A stretch of 64,000 nt of DNA, from contig CM048557.1 of NCBI GenBank assembly GCA_026413225.1, forward strand, positions 19,260,871 to 19,324,870. The letters run 5' to 3'. The first letter of the stretch is position 1. Each line of letters opens with the position of its first letter. The position numbers and the translations under genes were made by a program. This document shows, in pieces, positions 10,621-23,600 of this stretch. Origin of the DNA: Otis tarda. Lineage: Eukaryota > Chordata > Aves > Otidiformes > Otididae. A model generated the notes under the pieces. It saw only the letters and a program-made list of their open reading frames with translations. It was not told the origin of the DNA and did no database searches.

Positions 10621-13600
10621 GAGGGATTTTCATACTGGAGGGAGAAAGCATGGGCAAGGTGGCAGGACACTGCAGTGCTCCGAGAGCTTCCAGCCTGCTC
10701 AAGCGTGACATAGTGCAGATGTCACAATCCCATGGTTCCCAATTGCCTGCTCCCGTTGGGCAGCCGCAGCTTGCAAGATGTTGTGATAAAAAATATCAGA
10801 AGGTGTTATTAAGAATCTTAAGAACTTTAGGGTAAAATGCCTTCATTAGAAACAAGTTAAGAGTTAAAGAGTGAGCAAAAATAGATCATTTTTCAAAGCA
10901 GCTAAGTACTAACTGAGAGTGGTGAAAGGCACCATGCTAGTTTTGGTATATTTATTGAATGAATGTCCAGAGAACTGTTATGAACAGTGAAGTGACTCCA
11001 TTTTTAGATGACATACCATTCTGTAGTACCATGAAAATGAAGAAATTTAAAAGGTAGCTAGACAGATGATGTAATGATAAGTACATTTTTGATAGATAAG
11101 AAATACTGCATGTTAGAGCAATTCCAGCTGAATTGTACACCATATTCTTAGATAACAGTAACCGTTTAGGAGGCAAACGTGGAAATCATGGTGGATAGAT
11201 CAATAAAACAACAATCCTTATACCGTTAGCAGCAGCAGGGAGAATTCATACTGGATTAAAAAAAAAATGACAGGGCGAACAAATGCCCTAGGGGGGCATT
11301 CTAGCAGCAGAGCTCCTCTACCCCTCTCTCCTTGGCTCTCCCACCCATCTTCTGCTCCTATCTATGGCAATTCTCCTCCTTGTTTTTTCTCTCACACGAG
11401 CCTTTTGGTAGCATACCCTGTTCTCTTGGTTGGCAGCATATTTTATCTGTGCCTCTACTGTGGCTATTTTAAAGTTAAGGAGCAGCCTAGAATAGCTGTA
11501 TACAGCACTGAGTAGTGTCATTGCTATTCTCACACTAGTCCCATCCTCAAATTCTCCAACACCAGGACAAGCAAAGTGGGCTGTATAGGACTGTCTACCC
11601 TATTCTCCAGTGGAGATCTGTGGCACCTTTGGAGCATCCCTGTGTTGGAGTAATTAATGAGGTTTCCCAGTCCAGCTAATCAACCAAGTTTCTTTAGTGT
11701 GTCTGTCAGCAGTTCTTTTGCTTTGCTGGGGCAGAGCCCACAGCTTCCATTAACTCGGCACACTTTCACACCAAATCCTTAATGCGGTGCGTTGTGCCTC
11801 TCCCAGCACTCAACTGTACTGCTCCTGTTTGACATGACTTGTAACAGGCTGTGCGCATCCCTGCACCAAATGTCTCATTCTTCATTGTCAATGGCTGAAG
11901 TATACCAGTGACACCAAAGATACCATTGTCACAGTCTGTAATACTATGGAAAAGAAAAGGAAAGGAGAAGGAAAAGCAGGCGTTCATGAGATGGAGCCTG
12001 GGCAATACAGGAGGATTTTATTCAGCTGCAAGATACATTTTTGTCTGAGTGAATTTGGGTGACCTGTATTAATACCAAGCTTTTTTCCTCTCTCTCTTTT
12101 CTTCTGCTTGTTGGCAATGTATTTCCCTGTTTTTTGAAACCAATTAGCAGGTGTATGGCACTGCAGAACCAGCAACATGACTTTCCAAAGGATCTTCACT
12201 GTCTCTGCTGATTCTCATTCACTACTGTTACATAATCCCTTCCTTCTGGATGAGTTATTCTTCCATTTTCTGCTGTTCTAGCATGAAATTACAAAGCCCC
12301 ATGCTGCAAATTAGATTTCTGTAGAGATATCAGGTGTATCAATAAAGGCAATTCCAAGTGGCCTCAAAAACCCTGCTCTTTTTACATGTCTCTTGAATGG
12401 GAGCATCCACTAATCTTGTACGGAAAAGAGGGGGAAAAGGGCTAAGAAAGATTGTGGTATATTTTGCTTTACTTTTGGTAAAGTTTAATCTTGTTAGCTC
12501 ATGTTCAGTGTGTGAAGTCCTTATTGTTTCTAATAAATTTGGGACATGTAGCAGCTCTGCATATAGAGCAACTCACTTCTACTAAAATATCTTTGGACAA
12601 TATCCCTTTAAAACACACTTCACTAAGACTCAAAAAGGGAAGAGAAAAGGAGATTCAGAAATGTGCAATGAATTTCTGCGGAAGGAAAATCTTGTTAGCA
12701 GGATATGAGGTTATGTCCCAACTTATTTTAACCCATACAGGATTCATTCATCACAGCTAACATTCACTAAAGCGGCACTCCACCAGCTGCACAAAACTCA
12801 AGGGAGTCTAAGGAGAGTGATAATCACTGAAAAACCCTGCTGAGGACTCCTCACATGGCTTCAAGTTGCCTCCTGAAGACTCCATGTGGCTGTTTCAGAA
12901 GTGCAGCCTCCCTGTCTGTGTTATATATTGATGCAGCAGAGAAAGAGAAACTCCTGTGGACAACAGTGTGGGAATACTACAATTTCAGGAGGATAAAAAG
13001 GCTCAGCCTTCAAAACTCGAAGAAGATACTCCTTGGACCACTGTGGCTTGTCATAAATCTGGAAAAGAAATACCTACATTCAAAATCAATTACATTATTG
13101 GTTATTACTAGAACAGAAGTCCAAAATTCTAATTTTCTATTTGAAAGGAATTTGGAAAGCCAGAGAGTTACACCAGCGCCTAAGGGAGTATTCGGAAGAT
13201 ATTGGTGGAAGGAGGAATAAAATGCACAAAAGGAAAATGCTGTATTAAATAACATGGAAATACTCTATAATAGGTAAAATCATAAAGTCCTTGTATATTT
13301 GAAACTCATTCCTTATTCAACAAACTGACTGTTCATGTCAAAAGGAAGTTGGTGAAGGAAGGAAATGAAGATTTGGCCCTAAGTTAATTTCATGCTCCCC
13401 TTGCTTTGGACTGATAAGCACCAAATTAACTTTGTGCTAATCAAGAGGATAGAAAACATTATAGAGATGGATGATTTCTGCTGATTATGGTAAAAAAAAA
13501 AGTATTTATGACATTCTCACAATACAGCAGTGCATTTATCCTATAATAATTAGGTTTACAATATTTCAAACTTTTCATGCACAAAAGTAGAAAGCCTTGA

Positions 13601-15535
13601 GAAGCCTTTTCTTTCTCTCCTCTTTCCAGACCCCTGTCTGCCCAACCGCCCTCCTCCGTGCTTCACCACTTCCATTCAGAGAACAGCAGGAGGGAGAATC
13701 AAACAGAAAATCATGTTGTTCAGCTTTCCCTTTTATCATATTCAACACTTGACCCAAGCAATCAGGAAGCAATTAAAAGCTTCTGTTTCAACTCCCCATC
13801 CTGTTCAAATTCTTGCTCTCATTTTGTCTGAAACTTTGCTCTTTTAAAAGCTTGCCAGTGTGTGTGAATGTGAGTATGTGTGTCTACTTATACATATATG
13901 TATGCCCTTGTTCTTTCAGTCAAGTGATACTACAAAATGTCTTTTCATTTCTAAGAGAGTTCAGTCATCTTTGTAATAAACACGTCCTTTAACAAAATTC
14001 TCAACCTTAATGCTTTTCAAAATGTCTCTAATGATTTCTAATTTACTGACATTTTCCCTAAGCCCCTCATCAATTTAGCTATTCAAATTGCTAACACTGT
14101 TAATAATTCCTCCGTCTCCAGCGGACCCACTGCAGACCTTGAAATCCCTCTGCTGCCTCTGCAGACAAGAACACATCTGGTTGTGCATCCATACCATGCT
14201 GGATCAGAGTATTTATTAACCTGGCAGCGCAGTCTCATCACCACGCAGTATGATGATTAACGGCTTCATTTTCACCATTGCTATCCAGAAGGGCCTCTCA
14301 CGGGGCCATTTCCTGCCCTCACTTCTCTCTTACAGTGATGTAATTCCACTTATTTCAGCACATGGAGAACAGCATGAGCACAAGGGTCTGTATTTCTAAG
14401 GGTTTGTGGGGAAGATTTTGAGAGACATTTGGAACGCCATGCCGAATTGCCTTCTATGTTTTTGAAAAAGTCCAGATGTCTGTACTTTGGGGGACGTTTG
14501 AAGGGGAAGCAGATGAAGACTGACCTGTCTTCAGATAAAAGCCCAAATTTTCCAAATGGCCCGATGCATGCTCTGCTGGGACTTTAGGGCTGAAGATACT
14601 GAAACGAGCTAAGCATGACCTTGCTGCACATCAGCTGAACTATGCTAATTGTACCTACCCTGTCGTATATAAAAAGCATTTGAAAATGGCTCATCTGCCA
14701 GAGGCAGTTCAGGCCTTGGACTGTTTTGCATTCCAGCTTTCTAGACAAAGCTCCCATGCAGAGGCAGCTTGTTAAGTGGCTCACCTCAAAATTTCCTGGA
14801 CACAAGTACTTATATCTATGGTGGCACATGCAGCTGGCAAGTGATACATGACAGCTTCCTAGAAGACCCTCCTGCTTGTACATGCAGAACAAATAGATGA
14901 ACTGCCTCTGCTGATGATGCCACAGCCAATGAAAATAACCGAATTAACTCAGACAGGGACCGGGTGGTCTGCAGCAGATAGCCAGGAGAGCAGTTGTAAA
15001 GTAGTAGTGCTTCGGAAGTGCAGCCCAGTAATTAGAGCATGAGGAACTTGGTAAAGATTTCTGAAGTCTATGTTTTAACCACAAACTTCCTGTTAACCGA
15101 GTTACATAAACCTTCTGGGTCTCGGTTTCCTTGTTTGTGAATCTGCAGTTGAGATACCCATCCTGGGGTGATGTAATTAGCTTATGTTTACAAAATGTTT
15201 TGTGATACTGCAAGGGATGTTACTGGCTGCATGCAAGGAGTGGGTTTTTTTTTTGTATAGGACAGCGTACATGAGTTTTTCAGTCTGTCTTGACAGCTGC
15301 AGGTTCTATAACACTGAGGTAATAAAAATCACTGAGCTGCTTGAATGAATGGTCTCAATGCCTCTGGAGTTATGGACAACTGAGAAAAGTTGTCCACAGA
15401 AAACAGAAGTCTACCTCTCTGAATAGTGTTTGCTCCTTCAAAAACAATTTTGCTCCCATGGAAAACAAGCTTAGAAACAAATCTAGGAAAATAATGTCAG
15501 AATTAAGTTTCACATCTTCACTCAGGCAGCTTTCT
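10621..15535. other. Intergenic, no gene seen
   Basis: About 4.9 kb without a supportable gene. Short open frames (for example at 12491-12760 and 12855-13220) show no recognisable motif or splice context. A slightly GC-richer patch near 14105-14360 is unassigned. A T-run lies near 15246. Confidence 0.55.
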
Positions 15536-15540
15536 CTGAG

Positions 15541-16074
15541 TGTTGTGGTTTAACCCCAGCTGGTAACTAAACACCACACAGCTGCTCGCTTGCATCCCCC
15601 CCAACTTCTGCAGTGGGATGGGGAGAAGAATGGAAAAAAGCACCTCACGGGTTGAGATAAAGACAGTTTAATAGGACAGCAGAGGAAGACATACCAACAA
15701 CAACAACAACAGAGTGATGCACAATACAATTGTTCACCACCTACTGACTGATGCCCAGCCCATCCCTGAGCAGCTGTCACTGCCCCCCCGGGCAACTCCC
15801 CCCAGTTTATATACTGAGCATGATATTGTATGGTATGGGATATCCTTTTGGCCAGTTTGGGTCCGCTGTCCTGGCTGTGCTCCCTCCCAGCCTTTTATGC
15901 ATCTCCTCGCTAGCAGAGCATAGGAAGCTGAAAAGTCCTTAACTTAGTATAAGCACTACTTAGCAACAACTAAAACATCACTGTGTTAGCAATATTATTC
16001 TCAGACTAAATCTGAAATGCACTATACCAGCTACTAGGAAGAAAACTTTCTCTGTCCCAGCTGGAATCAGGACA
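15541..16074 (+). mobile_element. Solo LTR, avian ERV, family B
   Basis: The element starts TGTTGTGGTTTAACCCCAGC and ends CTGGAATCAGGACA, with a perfect 5-bp target duplication CTGAG at 15536-15540 and 16075-16079. The 534-bp length, TG...CA ends and lack of any internal retroviral genes make it a solo LTR. An (AAC)n microsatellite lies near 15694-15710. A TATA-like TTTATATACTGA lies near 15806. Fragments of related LTRs occur at 7148-7341, 8148-8287 and 34383-34504. Confidence 0.88.
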
Positions 16075-16244
16075 CTGAGGAAGATAAAATCCATTATTTT
16101 GTGGTGCTGATGACTTCCTATGTGGACTCCAAATTTCATAACAAGGCCCTAAATGAAAGTCTCTACATGGAACTAAATTAATCCATTCCTATGTAATGCT
16201 TTTGAATCATATTATGTAGGAGTAATTTGGGCAGAACTTGGTCT

Positions 16245-17389
16245 TGTTCTGGTTTTGTTTAGTGAGGTGGGGCCTAAGGTGGCAGCTTCTGTAGGAAACT
16301 GCTAGAAGTCGCTTCCCTTTGTCCAGTGGACTCAGCCGGGCCTAGGGCGGACCCGCTGCTGGCCAAGGCCGAGCTGATTGGTAGCAGAATGTTCCGTGAT
16401 AACGCCTCTGCGATAACGTATTTAAGAAGGGGAAAACAGGAAAAAAAGGGGAGATGTGAAGCAGCTGAGCAAGGGCAGAGAGGGAGAGGCGCGAGCCTTG
16501 TGGGCCTTGCAGGCCTCACCCTCTGGCCTCCTGCCGGGCAGCCAAGTGGGCCCAACTCGGCCCAGTCCAGCTGCAGGAAGTGGAGAGGAGATGAGATGTG
16601 AGTGAGATGTAAAAAGATCCTGAGAGACATCTGCCAGCCTGTTGTGAAGAATTTTTCTTGTGAGGAACGGCTGCAGACGCCAAGGTCAGTGAAGAAGGAG
16701 GGGGAGGAGTAACGCGGCTCCTGGCCAAGATTCCCCTGCAGCCTGTGCTGATGACCATGGTGGAGCAGGTTGTCCCCCTGCAGCCCATGGAGGTCCACGG
16801 AGGAGCAGAGATTCACCTGCAGCCCATGGAGGACCCCACGCCAGGGCAAGCAGATGCCTGAAGGAGGCTGTGGCCCGTGGAGGGCCCGCTGGGGCAGCTG
16901 ATCCGGAGGGACTGCACCCTGTGGACGAGATGACCCACACCGGAGCAGTTTCACGAAGGACTGTGGCCCGTGGGAGGGACCCCACGAAGGAGCAGGGGAG
17001 GAATGTGAGGAGTTCATCCCCCGACGATGAAGCAGCGGCATGAAACAACGTGTGATTAACTGACCGCAACCCCCATACCCTCTTCCCCCCTGTGCCGCTC
17101 AGGGCGCGGAAGGTGGTAGAGATAATGTTAAGCCCGGGAATAGGGAGGGGTGGGGGGAGGTTATCTTGTTCCCTGTCTCATTCTCCTGCTAGTTTTAGAG
17201 ATAAATGAATAGTTTCCCCAAGTTGAGTCTGTTTTGCCCGTGACGGTGACTTTAAGGATTTTTTCCCCGTCCTTATCTCAAACCTCGAGCCGTTTCTCTT
17301 ATATCATCTCCCCCTATTCTCTTGGAGGGTGGCGGGGGAGTGAGAGAGAGACTGCGTAGTCTGGTCCCAATCAGGGCTGAACTACGACA
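16245..17389 (+). mobile_element. Solo LTR, avian ERV, family A copy 3
   Basis: Same family and orientation as 294-1432: it starts TGTTCTGGTTTTGTTTAGTG and ends GGGCTGAACTACGACA. The flanks are GTCT (16241-16244) and GTCC (17390-17393), at best a worn target duplication. The CCAAT/TATA pair is intact (16376-16382, 16419-16425), but the polyadenylation signal is changed to GATAAA near 17209-17216. An antisense frame of 255 codons (17041 to 16274) is open through most of the LTR and is not taken as a gene. No internal retroviral sequence adjoins it. Confidence 0.85.
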
Positions 17390-18197
17390 GTCCTCAATCA
17401 GATGTTTTATGAAAATATGCAGACACAAATAACGAATTTCAGGCCTAGATCAAAATCTAATAAAGTCACCAAAGGAAAAAGAGTAAGTAAAGGTAAGTGA
17501 AAGCAGCCACACCTTAAACATCTGATAAGAAGGCCTCTGAGCTGTGAAGGAACTGCTAGTTGTGGAATAAAGAGTGTCATTGAGGTATTCTGATGTATTT
17601 AACTTCTTTGCAAGGCCAGCCCTATCAATGGGGCTGCCAAGTGCAGCAAAACATTAGGGACAGCTAATTGTCCAGTAAAGATGCGTGGGTGATGCCTCAC
17701 CAGAGATTTGCTGCTTTGCCTGGAGCAACAGAGCCCTTAGAGCTGCCAGCCCTGCTTCTCTGCATCTTTCAGTCTCAGATGCTGCTGACCCTGTATTGCT
17801 GAGAGGATCTCTTTCCCCATATGTATTAATTTGTAATATTAAAAATAGCTCCTGCATGCATAAAGGCTGAGTGAAGAGGGAAGCATTCTCCTCTTTTCTT
17901 CCACTGTGTCTGGAGATTCCCCATAGCCATGCTGCCTTTTCAAACAAGTTCAGAGGAACATGCCTGAACATTAATTAGAAACTTATCTTCACAGTATAAG
18001 GAAGCAGTCAAGGCAGAAGATGAAGATGTCTTAGAAAACATAAGATCAGGGTTTAAAGCCCTTGATGTTGCCATTGCATTAGCACAAAATCTTGATTCGT
18101 ATCCCTTACTCTGCCAATAGAAAGGAGAAAAGGAAAAGGCACATTCCCTGCAACTCCACATTGGCCACACTCAAATTGTTTCCCTAAAGACATGATG
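17390..18197. other. Intergenic, no gene seen
   Basis: About 0.8 kb between an LTR and an old CR1. Only short open frames without recognisable content. Confidence 0.55.
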
Positions 18198-19820
18198 AAA
18201 TAGAATAATTTAGATTGTAAAAGTCTCTTAAGATAATTGAGTCCAACTGTAAATCTAGCACTACCAAGTCCACCATAAAACGATGCCTGTAAGTACCACA
18301 TCTACACGTCTTTTAAATACTGCAGGGATGGTGTCTCAACCATTTACCTGGGCAGCCTGTTCCAGTGCTTGATAACCCTTGTAGTGAAGAAATTTTTCCC
18401 AATATCCAATCTAAACCTCCCCAGTGCAACCTGAGGTCATTTCCTCTCATCCTATCACTTGATACTTCGAAGAAGAGACTGACATCCACCTTGCTGCAAC
18501 CTCCTTTCAAGCAGTTGTAGAGAGGGATAAGGTCTCCCCTCAGCTTCCTTTTCTCCGGACTAAACAACCCCAGTTCCCTCAGCCATTTCTCATAGGACTC
18601 ATTCACCACACTCTTCACAAGGTTTGTTGCTCTTCTTTGGACACACTCAAGCACCTAAATGTCTTTCTTGTAGTGAGGGGCCCAAAACTGGGCCCAAAAC
18701 TGCGCACAGTATTCAAGGTGTGGCCTCACCAGTGCTGAGTACAAAGGGACAATCGCTTCTCTAGTCCTGCTGGCCACACTGTTCATGATACAAGCTGGGA
18801 TGCTATTGGCCCTCTTGGCCACCTGGGCACATTACCAGCTCATATTCAGCCAGCTGTTGACCAACACCCCCAGGTCCTTTTCCACCAGATAGTTTTCCAA
18901 TTGCTCTTCCCCAAGCCTGTAGCGTTGCATGATGTTGCTGTGATCCAAGTGCAGGATCCGGCACTTGGCCTTGTTGAACCTACAGTTGGCCTTGGCCCGT
19001 TGATCCAGCCTGTCCAGATCCCTCTGTAAAGGCTTCCTACCCTCCAGCAGAGCAACACTCCTGCCCAATTTGGTGTCATCTGCTAACTTCCTGAGGGTGC
19101 ACTTGATTCCTTCATCCAGATCATTGATAGAGATATCAAACAGAACTCGCCGCAAGACTGAGCCCTGGGGAACACCACTTGTGACCGGCCACCACCTGGA
19201 TTTAACTCCATTCACCACAACTCTTTGGGCCTGGCCATCCAGCCAGTTTTTTACCCAGCGAAGAGTATGCCCATCCAAGCCATGAGCAGCCAGTTTCTCC
19301 AGGAGAGTGCTGTGGGAAATGGTGTCAAAGGCTTTACAAAAGCCCAGGTAGACAACATCCACAGCCTTTTCCTCATCCTCTAAGTGGGTCACCTTGTCAG
19401 AGAAGATCAGGTTAGTCAAGCAGGGCTTGCCTTTCATAAACCCATGCTGACTGGGCCTGATCACCTGGTTGTCCTGTACGTGCCGTGTGATGGCACTCAA
19501 GATGATCTGCTCCATAACCTTCTCCAGCACTGAGGTCAGAGTGACAGACCTCTAGTTCCCCAGATACTCCTTCTGATCTTTCTTGTAGATGGGCATCACA
19601 TTTGCTAACCTCTGGGACCTGCCCAATTAGCCAACACTACTGATAAACAGTGGCAAGTGGCTTGTTGAGCACTTCTGCAAGTTCCCTCAGCACCCTTGGG
19701 TGAATCCCATCTAGACCTATAGACTTCTGTATGTCTAAGTGGTAAAGCAAGTGCTAACCATTTCCTCTTGGATTACAGGGGCTTTATTCTGCTCCCTGTT
19801 CCTGTCTTCCAGCTCAGGCC
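18198..19820 (-). mobile_element. Old CR1 LINE: RT and 3' end of ORF2
   Basis: The minus strand carries most of a CR1 reverse transcriptase. In order: DGIHPRVLRELAEVL, ANVMPIYKKDQKE (frame with a stop), [60 protein letters not shown] with the catalytic Asp pair intact, [10 protein letters not shown], then after a stop [17 protein letters not shown]. The 3' end near 18198 has the sequence type of older CR1 subfamilies (a block around AACTGTAAATCTAGCACTAC), not the young 3' end seen at 8288. Divergence and stops make it inactive. It joins ORF1 remains near 19820 with no endonuclease domain between. Confidence 0.85.
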
Positions 19821-19821
19821 C

Positions 19822-20407
19822 TCAAGTCTCTTTTGATCACCCTCAGACTTCCTGTTGCAACTTCATTCCTGCCTACACGAAAAAGCAATAATGGATAGTA
19901 ATCCAAGGGCTGTACCAGGGTAGGGAGTTTCCTTGTCACATCTTTAACCTAGGCCCCAAGGAGGCAGCAGCCTTCCCTAAGAAGTGGATCAGGTCATCAT
20001 ATTTGGCCTTCTGTTCCCCTCATAAGAGAGTCTCCTATGACAATAACTTGTCTTCTTCTCTTTATGGAAGTGACTTTGACACAGTGCATAAGCTGGCTTA
20101 ACCTTGGCAACACCTCCAACCTAGATGAACTATCGTCTTTGTCAGTGTTCAATTCCTCTTGCAGAGCCCTGTACCTATTATACAAGGGCACCTGGGAAGG
20201 TGAGTCAGTCATGGAGGAGCTGCAGCTGCTGTGCCAGGCAGGAACTTGTTGCCATTGCTCCCTTAAGTCACCATGTGAACACATAGGGAGTGTGTATTTC
20301 TCCCTGTTATGAGGAAAAAGGCAGGGAATGGGAGGATCAGGCAAAGAAGGCTTTGCCTTCAGTGGGTATAAGGTACTCCACAAAAGGGGCAAAGCAGCTT
20401 TCTTCAC
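19822..20407 (-). mobile_element. CR1 ORF1 remnant with esterase (SGNH) domain
   Basis: On the minus strand a frame open from 20407 to 19997 reads NRYRALQEELNTDKDD, then RRRQVIVIGDSLMRGTEG, and continues past two stops with REGCCLLGA, VKDVTRKLPTLVQPLDYYPL and SLRVIKRDLRA. This is the CR1 ORF1 esterase region: GDSL is SGNH block I, and the later GRNE stands where GxND is expected, so the block III Asp is altered. In intact CR1 elements ORF1 is followed by its C-terminal end, then the ORF2 endonuclease and RT. Here RT sequence follows almost at once. The frame is dead because of stops after GTEGQI. Confidence 0.7.
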
Positions 20408-20524
20408 TAAGACACAAAGAGGATATTGTCTGGTGTTCAGAAATCAGATCATGACTGCATAAAAATGTTTGGGTGATAGAGTGGGTTGCCCTTGTGGATC
20501 TTAGCATATAAAAGCTATTCCATA

Positions 20525-20640
20525 AAAGCTATTAGGAAAGGCTAAGGGAACTGGGCTTTTTAGTCTTAGGAAGAGAAGACAAAGAGGAGATCTTATGGCT
20601 ATCTGCAACAGCCTAATGGGAGGATGTAAAGAAGAAATGC
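20525..20640 (+). mobile_element. Old CR1 3' fragment
   Basis: AGGAAAGGCTAAGGGAACTG followed by GGAAGAGAAGACAAAGAGGA matches the plus-sense CR1 stretch that encodes RLRELGLF...LEKRRL. It is short, diverged and opposite in orientation to the CR1 just upstream. Confidence 0.55.
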
Positions 20641-23600
20641 CGCCCATCCTCAAACTCAGGGGCAACCACTCTGTTGTGGGGTGGTAAAAGGAGATGGGGA
20701 CATCAGGTTACTGACTCCTAACCACTCCAGGTTTATCTGCAAGAAGGCAGCACCTCTGTCTCCCTTTTTCTGACAGCCATTCCTTGCAGACACAGGGAAA
20801 GTAGTCATTAATCTTCCTCTATTTGATTTCTGTATTTCTGGGGAATTTTAAATTGACAAGTGGGGCCTTTTGACCAGTTCACTTTCCCTTGCAGGGTATT
20901 TTCTCAATTCCTTTTTACCTCTGAGACCTTGTGCACTCGAGCTATTTGCAACATCTACTTTACACTACATTCAGCTCAACTGATTTGGCATTTCAGGCTT
21001 CACAGCTCCTTGCCCATATCCCAGCTCAGGAGCCCAGACTTTAAAACACAGTCCTCAATATTATGATTGCAAGCAGATATTACCTATGACTTTTTTATTC
21101 TATCTCTATATAGTCTATATCTGGACCAGCTTAGTTTCTTGTCCGCATTCTCTTCACACCCCTTAAAATAACATTGTTTTTTCTGTCTGCAAAATAGGAC
21201 TAATAAGAACTTTTAAAAGTGGACTCCACCTTGACATTAACAATGAGAAGGGTCCTTGTCATGATTAAGCATCCTGAGCTATAAACATGCTGCTACCTGC
21301 ACATGCCAGGCAAATAACGAACAAATACAGTGTAAGATTCTGTAGGAACTGTCTCCCTCAGAGACCATTTTGATGATGTGAAACATCATCGTTTTAACTT
21401 CAATGGAAAGGGAAAGTAGCACCAGTTCTGTTGCATATGACAGAAGTGACATTGGGGACTTGCAGTTTAACAAGCCCAGTCTACACAGAAAACTAAAGTA
21501 ATTCCAAATTAACATAACTAATTAGCAGCCTTAGATAACATAATTGCTATGCAGAACTTCCCAGTTTTAGTTAGCATTCTATATTAACTACTATGTAATT
21601 ATTAAGGCACCATACTCACCACCAGCAACTTAATTATCTTTAGTATTGCTCCAGTCTCAAGCTTGAATGCAGATGATTAATAAACCACAATTATTTACAT
21701 TGTAATGGTGGCATTTTAATTAAGCTGAAAATGCACTTCGTACGCTTTTTGCCACAGTGTTAATTTTTTAAATTAAGGTCAGATCTTTTAATCAAGCTCT
21801 TTTTTTATCCCTAATTGCAAGTTAGATAGACCGATCTCGTGTCATCTTAAGAAAACATTGTGACTGTTGGTGACAAATGGGTGTTGGGGTAACAAAACAG
21901 CCTCGTTGCTCTGGAGTTATATGTTCCCAGTGCTAATAAACAATACCTTCGTATGTTATTTCCATGATTCTTAAGTAACTTCAGTGTATGTAAGTCCCAT
22001 TTAATTTTCTTTTAGAATTAGTCTTTGCAAGGGTCAGTTTGTTATTACTTACGTTATGGCAATACTTAGAAGGTCCTCTTGAGACCAAATAATTTACAGA
22101 CCAACAAGATCAAAGGTGATAGGGGACGTGTTGGCTTACAGAAGTGAAATGATCTACTCATTGTCACCTAATATGTCACTGTCAGAGCCAGGAATAAAGT
22201 CAAGGCCTCCTAGCTCTTATTTCTATGCTCTGCCTGCTAGATCACATTGCTCCTCATGTTAGCAAGTTTAGAAATGCCAAATATGTGGAGGCAGAGGTTT
22301 AGTCCCTATTTGCATAACAGGGTTCTCAGCCTCAGTAATAATGAAATATTTTTTTGTTAATTTTTGTAACTCCTCTCACTTCAGAGGATTTCCTTCCGAT
22401 TTACACTAGTATAAGACAGATCAGGCCCGGGACTAATAGCTTTCCTCAGGGTGCCTGAGCACATAAGATTTGCTTATATAGAGCAAGAATGATTTCCCTG
22501 CCATTGCCCTGAGAAATTTACTATGAATTTGCAGCAAATTCTGCCCCAGTTTTTGCCCTCTGAGAGACTCTCAGTGCTAGCCATTAGAAACTTTATAGGT
22601 AAGCTTCAGTTTCTTTTTAGATAGCCAGAATATAACTTAACTCAAAATGTCAATGTGTTTGCCTTGGGGGAGAATAGGAAGGAAAATTAACTAGTACATT
22701 TCAGGGATTAGTCTTACTTGGGCTTGCTTTATTGCTGCATCTTCCAAGTCACAGGACTGGAAGCCCAGAGGTGAAATAGCTGAACACCGGATCAAAAGCC
22801 AGATTTCTGGGAGCAAAGTGAGAGAGGATTTGTCAGGAGGACTGACTGAAAGCCATGACAGACAGAAAATGAAGACTGGAAAAGATCCAGAGGGGAAAAA
22901 AATATCTGCATCTTAGGAAAGAGACAGGTTGTGGAAAGCAGAATGCTTTAGGCTGGGTTACTTAAAACAGAAGCAAGGAATTAGCAGACTTCAGGAGCTA
23001 AAGAAGGTCAGATAGGAAGCAAACTTGTGAGCCAAGAAGGAGGAAGAGAAGAAAATGTTGTAATTGCAGTGCCGCTTAAATGTGATATAATCTCTGGCCT
23101 TGGCAAATCCAAGACCTGTGTGTCTGCTCAGCCCAGCACAACAGTAAAATGACTGCCAAGAAAGGGGAAACCAATTGCCTGTCTATAGAGATAGTGCAGA
23201 TATCTCTGGAGCGGTACGTTAAGCGCTTGATGAAACTCGAACAGGTAAAGAAACTTTCAGTCTATAGGGAAGAAAAGTCTATATCCACTACACAGATGCA
23301 TAAACATGTGTCCATCATTTCTAGCTTTTACAGAAGTCTAGTAGAAAGGCTAACCCCCAAATCTTTTCCCCATATGGAACAAGAGTAGCTTACTAAGGTT
23401 AAAAAAAAAAAAAAAGATGCAAAAGTAGATCAACAGGTAACAGGAAAGATAAGAGCCTTTTGTAAGAAAACTGATATAAGCCGTTCCATCCACTTTCAAA
23501 TTCCCCGTCTACATTGGAGAAATCCTCCTTTTTAAAGATGTTATTAGCAATAATTGTAGGGCTGGATGCTCTTGCCATTTGATTCTTCTGCTGCTGTAAC

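Noticed and set aside
16241-17393. Clean target-site duplication for LTR copy 3
   Set aside because: The flanks GTCT and GTCC differ at one of four bases and the fifth base does not help, so it is only a possible worn duplication.
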